Source of the DNA: Hexactinellida sp. DTS-2022
Taxonomy: Eukaryota > Porifera > Hexactinellida
NCBI GenBank assembly: GCA_028753945.1
Contig: JAPNXP010000009.1
Span: 868,001 to 932,000, forward strand
Direction of reading: 5' to 3'
Length of the DNA stretch: 64,000 nt
Each line of letters begins with the position of its first letter. Positions within the stretch are counted from its first letter, which is position 1. Made by a program: the position numbers and the translations under genes. The notes under the pieces were generated by a model that was not told where the DNA came from, searched no databases, and was given only the letters and a program-made list of their open reading frames with translations. Below, in pieces: positions 47,550 through 56,960 of this stretch.

Positions 47550-48536
47550 CTAAAGGTTCCACAGCTGGAAGCACTCGTCTTCTAGCAGCCCCTTGTAGAC
47601 ATCAAAATGATGGTTGACTCCCTCCTTACAGTGAATCTTGTAAACACTCCCTAGCCCACCCATCTCAGCATTATCCATCCCGTACACAACTGTGCTTATC
47701 CTGGCGTGCACCAGGGCCATGCAGCACATGGCACACGGCTCCTGAGTGGTGTAAACCTCGAGGCCAGTGCAAAGGTGGTATTTCATAGGACTAACAGGCT
47801 TATGCGTGTCCACACCGTCGTCTGCTCTCCTCTTAGTGCCGGGAGAAACGAGAGGCGCGTCTTTCGGAATGCTAGCTACTTCTCTGATGCAGAGCATCAC
47901 TGCGTGGTCCAAACAGCCACCAGCCGAGTGGTGCTGTCGTGCCACTATCTTCCGACTCTTTGGGTCCACAACCACTGCAGCGACAGGAGGAGCGCCTGAC
48001 AGCTTAGAGAGGCTAGCTAATCCCAGAGCTGTTCTCATGTAGCAATTCATCTCTGCTAGCTGCTTAGGAGAGAACCTGTCCTTACTTATCTGCCTCTCGA
48101 TCTTAAAGTTGTGCGAGAACACCGTGGGCCAGATAACCTTAGCTTGCTCATACTGCACAGAAGTAAGCGGGATGTGGTTGGGCACCTGCACAGTGCTAAC
48201 TTCTCCAAAGCAGTTTCGCATTTCCGACGAAAGAAGCGGAATCAGGTGCTCCACTGCCTTGCTGAGTGGAACGCTTTTTGGCAGTCGCGATTCATAAGCC
48301 AGCAACATGTGGAACTGTTTCTTGTTATCCACTTTTATAGACCTTATCCGCTTGAGGTGAGAGAGCTGGTATGGGAGCGGGAGCGCCTCGCTGAGCTCCG
48401 AGAGCAGCAGAGACAGCTTCGTGCAGTCAGTGATGCGCACCGAGACAAAGCCAGAGCTGCTCACAGCCTGCGTGTACTTGTCGGCTAATACGGGTATCAA
48501 TGGGTCTTTCATTGGGTCTATCATTGGGGCTATCAT
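47550..48536 (-). CDS. ADAT3: tRNA-specific adenosine deaminase subunit 3 (inactive partner)
   Basis: About 328 aa from the ATG at 48536; the frame reaches 48551 with a TTG only, and TTCATAG just upstream could be a splice acceptor. Partner of ADAT2 in A-to-I editing of tRNA position 34. The deaminase fold is in the C-terminal half with the zinc motif PCAMCC. The catalytic HAE is HAV (CLDHAVM), so this subunit is structural, as in other animal ADAT3 proteins. The N-terminus opens with a Met-Ile-x-Pro tandem repeat of 12-nt units (MIAPMIDPMKDP), giving alternative in-frame ATGs at 48524 and 48515. The divergent N-terminal domain is the expected tRNA-binding part. Confidence 0.95.
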   Translation of the reverse strand: MIAPMIDPMKDPLIPVLADKYTQAVSSSGFVSVRITDCTKLSLLLSELSEALPLPYQLSHLKRIRSIKVDNKKQFHMLLAYESRLPKSVPLSKAVEHLIPLLSSEMRNCFGEVSTVQVPNHIPLTSVQYEQAKVIWPTVFSHNFKIERQISKDRFSPKQLAEMNCYMRTALGLASLSKLSGAPPVAAVVVDPKSRKIVARQHHSAGGCLDHAVMLCIREVASIPKDAPLVSPGTKRRADDGVDTHKPVSPMKYHLCTGLEVYTTQEPCAMCCMALVHARISTVVYGMDNAEMGGLGSVYKIHCKEGVNHHFDVYKGLLEDECFQLWNL

Positions 48537-48800
48537 TGGGACTATGAACAAATAAACAAACTTAGTTTCAGCGTAGAACTCCCATTAATGAGATAATATA
48601 GTATTATATTTGTGTTAAGAATTAGTTGGATCACAGGATATGACGTGAGAAAAATTCCTTTCTAACTGATGATAAATATAATGTGCAAACAAGCTGAAAA
48701 AATAAAATTTCGTGACAACAAAAGTCTTTATACTACAAGAGCAATCTCTCTAAAAACATATGCATTACACTTATACTTACCAGTTGATCTGTGGTATGAG

Positions 48801-49601
48801 TTATACTATTTCAACATACTGCTTAGTGCCTGGAAACACGGGTAGGTTAATACCGTACTTCTCCATCAGCTGAGTAGGCACTATCCTCAGTCCGAGGATG
48901 TGCCGCTTCCCTTTGAAATACTTGGCGCATAGTTTGGGAGCAGTGAGAGAGATGAGCGTCTCGGGGGAAAGTCTCATTTCCTCCGGGACCTCCCCCGGAC
49001 CCTGCTCCACCCCCCACCCCGAAGGGACGTCCAGAGACACCAGGGGGACCTTAACCTCAACCAGGGCCTTCAGGACATCGTCAAACGGCTTCCGAATAGG
49101 AGCCTTGAAGCTGAACCCGAACAGACAGTCTAGCACAAGTCTGTACTCGCTTGATATCGTGTCAGGGGGCGGCAGCGTGTCCAATATAGGGACACTCAGT
49201 GCCTCGATCTGTGCGAACAGTCGCTCCATCACAGGGCTCTTGGCCCGCTTAGGACAGAAGATGACAGGTTGCATTCCGAAGGTTAGGAGATGACGCGCAG
49301 CTATCAATCCGTCTCCCCCGTTATGCCCAGGCCCCACACAGATGAGCACTCTGTCGGACTGCTGCTGTTTGTAGATATCCGCTACAACCTCTGCTACCGT
49401 CAGGCCTGCCACCTCCATCAGCTGCTCCACTGTGTACCTGTAGGTGGCGAGCAGCTCTTCGTCTACAGCTATGGAGTCCTGCTGAGAGAGCAGACCTATC
49501 TGCTCTATAGTGCTACCAGAGACTGAGGCCATATGTCTGCTGAGAGGGAAGCGCGCTATAAGATAGCAGACCGTTAATCTCGCTAGTCTATAAGAAAGCA
49601 T
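48801..49601 (-). CDS. NAXE: NAD(P)HX epimerase
   Basis: 266 aa from the ATG at 49601. Repairs hydrated NADH/NADPH by epimerising the R form. The YjeF_N Rossmann-like fold has CVGPGHNGGDGLIAARHL at about 110-128, the Asp in VLDCLFGFSF and the SLDVPSGWGVE loop, all family signatures. The first 23 residues (MLSYRLARLTVCYLIARFPL...) are basic and hydrophobic, as for mitochondrial import; an internal Met (MASVSG) would give a cytosolic form. The frame continues upstream to 49736, but that part is a MITE and not accepted as coding. Confidence 0.95.
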   Translation of the reverse strand: MLSYRLARLTVCYLIARFPLSRHMASVSGSTIEQIGLLSQQDSIAVDEELLATYRYTVEQLMEVAGLTVAEVVADIYKQQQSDRVLICVGPGHNGGDGLIAARHLLTFGMQPVIFCPKRAKSPVMERLFAQIEALSVPILDTLPPPDTISSEYRLVLDCLFGFSFKAPIRKPFDDVLKALVEVKVPLVSLDVPSGWGVEQGPGEVPEEMRLSPETLISLTAPKLCAKYFKGKRHILGLRIVPTQLMEKYGINLPVFPGTKQYVEIV

Positions 49602-49637
49602 ACACGGTACCGTGTGAGACCTAACACCATGTATAGG

Positions 49638-49770
49638 CAGGGTTTTTTTAAAGTTGAGACGTTGATGTAACTCAACACTCCAGCGGCCGCGGCCGACCCA
49701 TAATCGTGGTGTAGCTCCAAAAAATCTTGGTTGCAAAATTTACACCAAGATCGGCCTTAAAAAAAACACT
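49638..49770. mobile_element. hAT-like MITE upstream of NAXE
   Basis: Ends CAGGGTTTTTTTAAA and, inverted, AGTGTTTTTTTTAAGG. Flanks TGTATAGG and GGTATAGG give an 8-bp duplication with one mismatch. It lies 36 bp upstream of the NAXE start codon, in the likely promoter or 5' UTR. Confidence 0.8.
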
Positions 49771-49887
49771 GGTATAGGTATAAGGAGAGGGACTTGTTTA
49801 TACAATAATAGTATCGCAGTTACCTGTTACCACTACATACAATCGGATTGATTGATATTTATAACGGAAATACTAAGGATATTTACA

Positions 49888-52800
49888 TCAGTTTATCTCT
49901 GGGAAAAGTTCCAAAATTATCTGATCCAAAAGAGAAGCAATCAACTGCTCATTAGTTTCTTGATTATCTAAACATTCCAGAAGTAGCTCCAGGTTGCATA
50001 GCAACCGCTGCTCTCCAATAATATGCTTGACAACGCGAGGAATGTGCTCCACCACTATTTCTCTGAGATACCCTTGTTGGGTTGTAAGTTCGGACTTGAG
50101 AAGGTCGCTGGGGTTAAAGTGGTGCGCCGAGTGGTACAAGGCATTCCGGACTTTGTTAATGGCGTATGTGACGTAGGACTCGTTTGACACGTGATTAATG
50201 ACGTCATTTACCGAGCGCTCTAACAAACGCTCTGTGTGGAAAGGCACAAAAGTTCTGAGCAAGTCTACTAGCAGTCTGATTGGGTAGGGAACGTATAAAA
50301 CCGAACCAAACAAGAACTCGAGAATATCCAACCAACACCTCAAGGTGCGAGGTGTCTCATGGGGTACAGCGGCCCCTTCCAGGTGACCAGGGGCGGAATT
50401 AGGCTCAAACACTTCTTCGTAATTTTCTGAGTCAATTCTCCACTCGTTGCTGGCTGTTTGTACCTTCTCCATGACGTCAGCAGAATGGTTATAAGTAGGC
50501 GGGGCGGTGGACTCTATGAAATGTTCGAAAGGTTTGTTCAGGAACTCGTACCTACACATAATACAGATTAATGAGTTGATAATATATTGGCTCTACATAG
50601 TACACACCTGTCTGTGAGAATGCTTTTAGGGAAAGCCAGCAGAACTCTGCCCGCGTGGTCTCCGAAGTTCTCTCCTTGGAACAACTTGTCGTCATTAAAC
50701 TCGCATAGGAACTTGCAAACTACTTCAGATCTTTGCAATTCTGTACAACTAAATATATTGGAAGTATGAGACTAGGGAGTATAACCAACTCTTGTCCTTG
50801 ATAAACCATGGATATCACTGATATAACTAAAAATTCTAACTGGAACTAACTTTATGAGGGCCTGTAGATACAGTTCCAGTTCCCTCCGTCTGTTCTCCAA
50901 CTCCTGCACAGAAATGAAGAGAATCTTCTTGGGTAGGCTCAGCAGCCTTGCGGCCGGAAAGAACTTCCTCAGCATGCTGTCCAGAACTTCAAACTCGGAG
51001 TAGCGACGGAATATATTCCATTCCGTCTCGGGCGTGACGTCACGCCGCTTCACGTGTATCACGAACTGGTAGAAGGACTTGATTGTCTTTATCCGTGTCA
51101 CCTCGGTTATCCACACGTCCCATTTGCACAGATCAAAGTCCAGCTGGTCTTCACTCACGCACACGTTTTCCAGCCCGATGCTGCGAGTACGCGTCACTCG
51201 CTGTTTGGGAATCAGTTCGTGATTTGCCGTATCAGAGATAGTCCTACTCAAGAGTATAATTAAGGTAGGATATAAATATAATATGTAAAGCGTACAACCT
51301 TCTGTAGATGTCTCTCTCCCCAACATTCTCTTGGTTGCTAGGCACGTCAACAGTAGACGCCTTAATTATCTTCTTTGGCGGCTGAGGAGAGTTCCAACCG
51401 GAGTTTCCTTCTTTCTTACTTACGCGAGCGGAGGCATTCCGACTCAGTTTCCTCTCTTCGGGTACCTTAGTAACATAATTAAACATAGGTATGTGTATTC
51501 AAATAGTATGCAGTTAGTATTTGAATACTGGTACCTGGTTGGGCCTATAGGAGAGGGCGTGAGAGCGGAACGTAGAGGACTTAATAAATGCCGGATAGAG
51601 ATACTCGTCTCTGGCGGCTAGCAGCTCATCCAGGAGCCGGTGCACAATCTTAGAGCTCTGTAATTTTGCGATTAGGCTTATGTCATCTCTCTAAAAGCGA
51701 AATAAGCTTAATTAAAATACCTTAATACTCCGAATCAAATGTTTTAATGAATAACTCAACAAACCGTGTTATCTAGAATGTCGCTTAAGGTATCCAGTGA
51801 TGACATAGCAAGCGGCAGAGCATGTCTCCATGGAGACAGGAAGTATGTTTCCCTGGCGTGCCTTATCTTTGCTACGACTGCCTCCTTGTGTACCCGGGGC
51901 CCGTCCAGGAGCTCCCGGACCTCGCTCAGGTCGAGCAGACACTGCAGCACCGGCAGCTCGCCGCTGTCCTGTAGGTACCGGATGAATATGGCCAGCTCCT
52001 CGTCCGGCAGCTCGCAGGAGAGCGGGGCCACGGGGGGTCTTAAGAGGGAGAGGAGGGGCTTGTCGGGGGACGGGGGTATCTGCGGTGTTATCGTATCCGC
52101 AGCCGGGCTCAGCAGCTGGTAGAAGAGCCGGTATAGGAAGAGAGGGTGCGACACCTTCCTCACCCCGCGGGAGAACACTCTGTTGCCCACAGCCTGGGAG
52201 AGCAGTGACGTCATCAGACGCGAGGAGGAGACCTGAGACGGCGTCACGTGCCGCAGGAGGATGGCCACTGCTTGAGTGGTGTATATCGGGAGGCGGGACG
52301 CGTGACCACTGGAGGGGTGGCTTGTCTCTCCGGGGCTGTTGGCATTCAACCTGCATGCGTGGATGTGTTGGAGAATGCAGGGGATCAGTTTCAGTTTTAT
52401 AAGTCGTGTGACGTCACAGCTACGTAACCGCAGAATGAGGGCGCGCGCCAGATAGTGCAGCAGAGAGCGAACCTAAATATAGCGTTAATATGTGCATAGT
52501 CGCATTTGTATTGATAGCTAACCTCGTTTGTAAACTCTGCGTCTGAGCTAATCTTAGAGTACCAGCTGAGCACGTGGTTAGACAGTATTTCGTTTATAAA
52601 TCCTAGCAACGCATCGTCCACTGAGGAATTCAGTTCCATTTCAGTCCAAATATGGCATTTAACTGCTTCTACATCTGACCGGTTGGTGGAGACTGAGGGT
52701 TTATAATTTTGTTTAGAAAAAGACAAGAGTACAGTAGCTGTGGCATAGCCCAGCCATAGCGACCAGAAGACAGTCAGCAGAGACAGGTATGCAGGAGACA

Positions 52801-52909
52801 AGTTTAGCGAGAATAGGATACATTCCTGAGTGATGACGTAATATAGAGGCGTTGTTAGGTACACGAGAATAACAGCTGTTAAGTATACTTTCTGGAATTG
52901 GTTTAGCAT
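49888..52909 (-). CDS. SNX14: sorting nexin, SNX14-type (TM-PXA-RGS-PX-NexinC)
   Basis: Multi-exon gene, ATG at 52909; exon 1 ends at 52523, and later exons are 50-670 nt with short introns. Order matches SNX14. Two N-terminal membrane helices (VYLTAVILVYLTTPLYYVI; LSLLTVFWSLWLGYATATVL). Then a PXA domain, and an RGS-like domain (ELAIFIRYLQDSGELPVLQ ... ARETYFLSP). A PX domain carries FRRYSEFEVLDSML and the Pro-rich loop SLPKK. A C-terminal nexin domain comes last (LLVDLLRTFVPFHTERLLE..., LDQIILELFPEIN). Known role: ER-anchored lipid-droplet / endolysosome contact and lipid handling. SNX13 or SNX25 are the alternatives; the domain set alone does not separate all three, but SNX14 fits the PX and C-terminal blocks best. 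Confidence 0.88.
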
Positions 52910-53048
52910 CTTACATACCAGAAAGTAAGTATGTTGCTAGGCAGAAATTCGATTTAAGAAAACCTTAAAATTATCTCAAAGAAACCAATTATTATCTGTA
53001 ACAGAATCATTTTACAAATACAAAAGTTGAAATAGGTTAGCAGTACTA

Positions 53049-53111
53049 GCTAGCAGAGATCAGATGCCCCTCACCAATAGGTTTACAAGGGCACTTCATA
53101 CAGCAGCTAAC
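53049..53111 (-). promoter_or_regulatory. SECIS element in the SELENON 3' UTR
   Basis: On the minus strand, 75 nt past the stop. Helix I GTTAGC/GCTAGC (53106-53111 with 53049-53054), an internal loop, then the quartet core ATGA (53096-53099) opposite TGAT (53059-53062). Helix II is GTGCCCTT with GAGGGGCAT. An unpaired AA follows, then a ministem ACC-TATT-GGT. This is the expected layout of a type 2 eukaryotic SECIS. It recruits SBP2/eEFSec for UGA recoding. Confidence 0.85.
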
Positions 53112-53185
53112 ACACACTAGCGATTATTATATGTCCGGCCCGGGCCTGGCCAGACAACTATTTAAAATTAATTAAAATCTAATTA

Positions 53186-54874
53186 TTACTCTGCAGTAGG
53201 GGCAGGTTGTTCTTCCCTCGCCCTCCTAATTCCTTCCATAAGAAACTCGTGGTAGGAGTTGGCTAGCGGATCTCCGTGTGTCCGCACTGGCTCCTCTTCT
53301 CCGCGGAACTCCATCAGTCGGTTGGCGTTAATCATGTGCACAATGTCCCCCGTGTCAGGACGCATTATCATGCTCTGAACAGGGAACTCGTACGAATCCA
53401 TGGTCTTCTGTAGGAGATCCTTCACCTCTTGGTTCACAGACGCGTTGGCCATCAGCTCCTCCAGATACACGACCAGCGACCAGGAGGAAATGAAGTTCTC
53501 TTTGAGGGTAACTTGGACGACTTCACTTGCGAGGGGCCCGTCTCGCAGTGTGCGTCCCGACCCTCAGCAGGACTGGTCGTCCAGAGACCCCCACATTATT
53601 ATGGAGTGCACCAGTTTATCCTCCGCGCGGGCTGTCTCCACGGCGTCTCGGATCTCCAGATAGGATATCTTCTTGAAGGGGTACAGCACGCGCTCCAGCT
53701 CGAGAGTCGCGTTATCAGCTGACACCTCATCCTCCCACGCGGGGAGATCTAAGGTCAGGTTAGTGTGCAGTCGCATCGATGACGTATACCCGATGTCTAC
53801 CTCCATCTTCTCGCCCTCGATCTCATCCGAAGACACGATCCACTCCATGTCCACGTTAAGTTTGCGGAGGGTGGGCAGGTACAGCTCGAAGCGGAGCACT
53901 CTGTTTGCCTCCGTGTCGAAGAGGAGGCTCCCCGCGAAGTGGGCGGGGGTAAACCAGAACGGAAGCTGGGGGTCTTCGTTCAGCTGGTACTCTGCGTGGA
54001 TACGGAACACTATCTCCACAAGGGAACCGGCCTTGGCACGGATAATGGCCACGCCCCCGCGAGGGCCGAACCTGTTCTGCAGAAACACGTTGCGGTGGAA
54101 CTGCTGAAGGAGTTTGTACAAGAGGATTTCTCGCCCCGTTGGTTCGGGAGCAGTGTAGCGATTGGAATTGTAGATCTCCTCTTGCTCCTCCCCAAACATG
54201 GAAGAGACCAATCGATAGGGCATGCCCACCTCCAGGGAGTCGATCTGTGGTAGGAAGGAGCGGAAGTTCTGCTGGCTGTGCGTAGCGGTTGGGTACTCAG
54301 GCTCCGTCCAGGAGAAGAGTCCGGTAAAGTGTTTCTTCTCAGACATGAAACCTTTGAAGTAAGACTTCTTCTCATCTTGAAATGTTTTCATGGATTCCTT
54401 CTGCATAGGTGAGTATTCAGCGTACACAGTGACGCCCTCCCCTTCCGGTATCTCCTCTTGGAACTCAAACGGATCCGTGCCCCTCTCATTCAGCAGCTTA
54501 GCTACGTATTGGAACTCCCAGGGTTCCAGCGTCCCGCTCCTGTCCGAGTCGTAAATCTCGAATAGCGCCAACACCTCCGGAGGCACGTGTTGGTTCAGCC
54601 CGAGCGACCAGCGGGCGGGACTGCCCTTAGAAACTTTGTTTGTAAAGTTGCTCTCGTAATAAGCACCGGCAGTTACGACAACAATTATAAAAAATAGGAG
54701 GAAAGAGAATAAAATTCCGCAGATAGATTTTAGGAGGGTTTTCACGAACCTGGCGTTGGCTACCCACTCTTGATACCTCTCCTCTTCAATATCTCTGGTC
54801 TCCGTGGGCGTGGGAGGGGGCGGGTCGGGGGGACGGGGGCCTGGGACCTGGGGGTTTCTATTGCGAGCTGACAT
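53186..54874 (-). CDS. SELENON: selenoprotein N (in-frame UGA = Sec)
   Basis: 562 aa in one exon from the ATG at 54874; upstream is only GTG. An ER membrane reductase tied to calcium handling through SERCA. Pro-rich cytosolic N-terminus, one membrane span (ICGILFSFLLFFIIVVVTAG), then an EF-hand (DSDRSGTLEPWEF) in the luminal part. The redox motif reads DDQSC-UGA-GSGRTLR. The TGA at 53561-53563 is followed by 125 open, conserved-looking codons to the real stop, and a SECIS follows. So the TGA is selenocysteine, not a break. Automated callers would split it into two genes. Confidence 0.97.
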
Positions 54875-55078
54875 CAGCACGGTACCGTGCAGCTCAACTC
54901 AATACTATTCTGAATAATGGAACGGAGGTCTCAAGATATAAATTTTGATTGAGATATCTTATGAAGTTGTTTATATAAATACAATACTTAGATCGAAACT
55001 ATTACGTACTATCGTGATTGCAATTAGTGAAGTTTTATAACAAGTTCTTCTAAATTTACCTTCGCTTATCTCGCTTCA

Positions 55079-55225
55079 CAGTGCCGTAGCCACCAATTAA
55101 AAGTGGTCAGGTTAGACCGGGCTGGATACAGTACGGACAGGACCAAGGGTTCAGGTTAACCTGTCCAACCAACCAAAAGTGGTCAGGTTGAAACCTGACC
55201 AACCTGACCAGTGGCTACGGCCCTG
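55079..55225. mobile_element. 147-bp MITE with 5-bp flanking repeat
   Basis: Inverted ends CAGTGCCGTAGCCAC and CAGGGCCGTAGCCAC. Direct flanks CTTCA at 55074-55078 and 55226-55230. The interior repeats AAAAGTGGTCAGGTT twice and is largely self-complementary. Confidence 0.82.
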
Positions 55226-55450
55226 CTTCAGATCAACTTATCGATAGATTAAAACGAATTTTTTTATAGGTTAGTTAGTTAGGTCGATTATTAGTCTTAG
55301 TTTCAGTTTATTGTGTCCCGTTGTTATATTAGTGATTGAGAGAGTAGTAGAGTTGTAGATAAGTAGTTGAGCAGTTGAAGACTTGGTATCCTCGAGCGGT
55401 ATGGAAGAAAGAGACAGACATCAAGTGAAGAGTAGAATAATATTAAATCC

Positions 55451-55626
55451 GGTGTAAGCGCGCTTTGGGGACCCCAGCGTTTTTGGTCCCCCGTTCCTAA
55501 AGCCCCAGCGTTTTAGAGACCCCTGTCCCTATATTGCTAGTGGTTTAATGCCCAGGGGGCCCAAAACGCTAGAAATTTAGGGACGGGGATCCCTAAAACG
55601 CTGGGGTCCCAAAACGCGTTTACACC
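55451..55626. mobile_element. 176-bp foldback element
   Basis: Inverted ends of about 33 bp starting GGTGTAAGCGCGCTTTGGG and GGTGTAAACGCGTTTTGGG. The interior repeats CCCAGCGTTTT blocks in both directions. A third related end (GGTCCCTAAACCGCGCTTAC, 56611-56630) lies 1 kb away, so this may be part of a larger 55451-56634 composite. Confidence 0.75.
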
Positions 55627-55838
55627 TGCGCTTATTGTTTTCATGGACCAAACTGGATTTTTTTTAACAATCCAGACAATAATAATTAAGGCATTTTGAT
55701 TACTTTAATTACAGAACTTCCTCGCTAATCCGAAAGGGTGATCCCGAAGTGGGAAAAAAAAAATAAGGAAAAATTTAGGAGCATCGGTTCACCGAATGAA
55801 AGTTGGGGTATAGCGTTCCCCCCAATACACCACTGGGA

Positions 55839-56313
55839 CGTGACCTACGTTATAATAAGGCCTGTTCACTAGTGTTAAATTTTGGACCATGGATGTCGTT
55901 TAAGTCCATTGATTCTTTTAAGAATAAATGTTATAGTCAGAGATAATTAACCAAGTAGTAATCCAGAAGAAGTAAAATATTATTGGGCTTAATACCAAGC
56001 ACTTTTGAAGTAAATGAATGTTGCAAAAGTACAATATATTAAAGAAAACATGAAAGTGAATACAAGTTTTTATCAAATAAACATTTGAAGAACAATAACA
56101 ACTAATTGGGTTTAACTTTCATTATTTTTCGAGAATTTTCGACATGAACCGACTGCAAAGGTTGCAAGGCATTAATATTTTTTGTTCTGGAATACTACTT
56201 GGTTATATATCTCAAACTATAACATTTATTGTAAAAGAATCAATGGACTTAAACGACATCCATGGTCCAAAATTTAACACAAGTGAACAGGCCTTAATAT
56301 AACGTAGGTCACG
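55839..56313. mobile_element. element with 82-bp inverted arms
   Basis: Arms 55839-55920 and 56232-56313 are inverted copies with about two or three differences, starting CGTGACCTACGTTATA. The 311-bp core between them has no coding frame. It lies between the two related foldback ends at 55451-55626 and 56596-56634, suggesting nesting. Confidence 0.85.
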
Positions 56314-56960
56314 ACTCGCGTTAATTTCATGTATTTGAAAATGTTCAGCTCCAATTCGCGTTAATTACATGGAGCGTTAATTTCCTTCGCGTTAATATCA
56401 TGGCGCGTTAATTTCTTATAATAAGGTATATATCTCCTTTTTTTTACATGATTTTTGGAAAATTTGAATTTAGGAGCGCGAAAATGTCGAATCCTCTCCT
56501 ATACCGTAACATTAATTTGTGATTTTAGGCGTATGAAAATTGGATCAGACCAGAATTAGGAGCGTATTTACAAATGGCTGTATAATACACTGACCTTGCC
56601 CCAAACGCTTGGTCCCTAAACCGCGCTTACACCTGCCCTATATCGCGAACGATTTCCAGGGTCAAATGGAGCACTATCTTACAGACGCATGCACCGCCTG
56701 TTTTATTGAGCTAATGCACGTATGCGATCCGATCCTTACTGTTTCATTTTGAACCTGTGTATAGTGGTCACCTGTCATAACGATAATTTTTGGCCAATCC
56801 CTTCTATTGCCGATATTTACAAGTTTCATTGCATATGTCTTTCGGACTTTGTTGTAATGGGAGGTCATTTGTAGTAACTATTGTCTGATTTACTTCATAA
56901 AATATAATTATATGACACCGCTAGCTATATATTGTTTCTAAATATATAATTTGTTGAAAG

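Larger units (their letters stand above)
54875..56960. other. spacer with nested palindromic elements
   Basis: Divergent spacer between SELENON and the PUB-UBA-UBX gene. It contains elements at 55079-55225, 55451-55626 and 55839-56313, and a related terminal fragment at 56596-56634. No coding frame is supported. Confidence 0.7.

Noticed and set aside
49602..49736. N-terminal extension of NAXE
   Set aside because: Encoded by a MITE with inverted ends and target duplication; the presequence-like start at 49601 fits better.
53561..53563. TGA read as a nonsense mutation in a pseudogene
   Set aside because: SC-UGA-GSGRTLR context, long open frame after it and a SECIS downstream mark it as selenocysteine.
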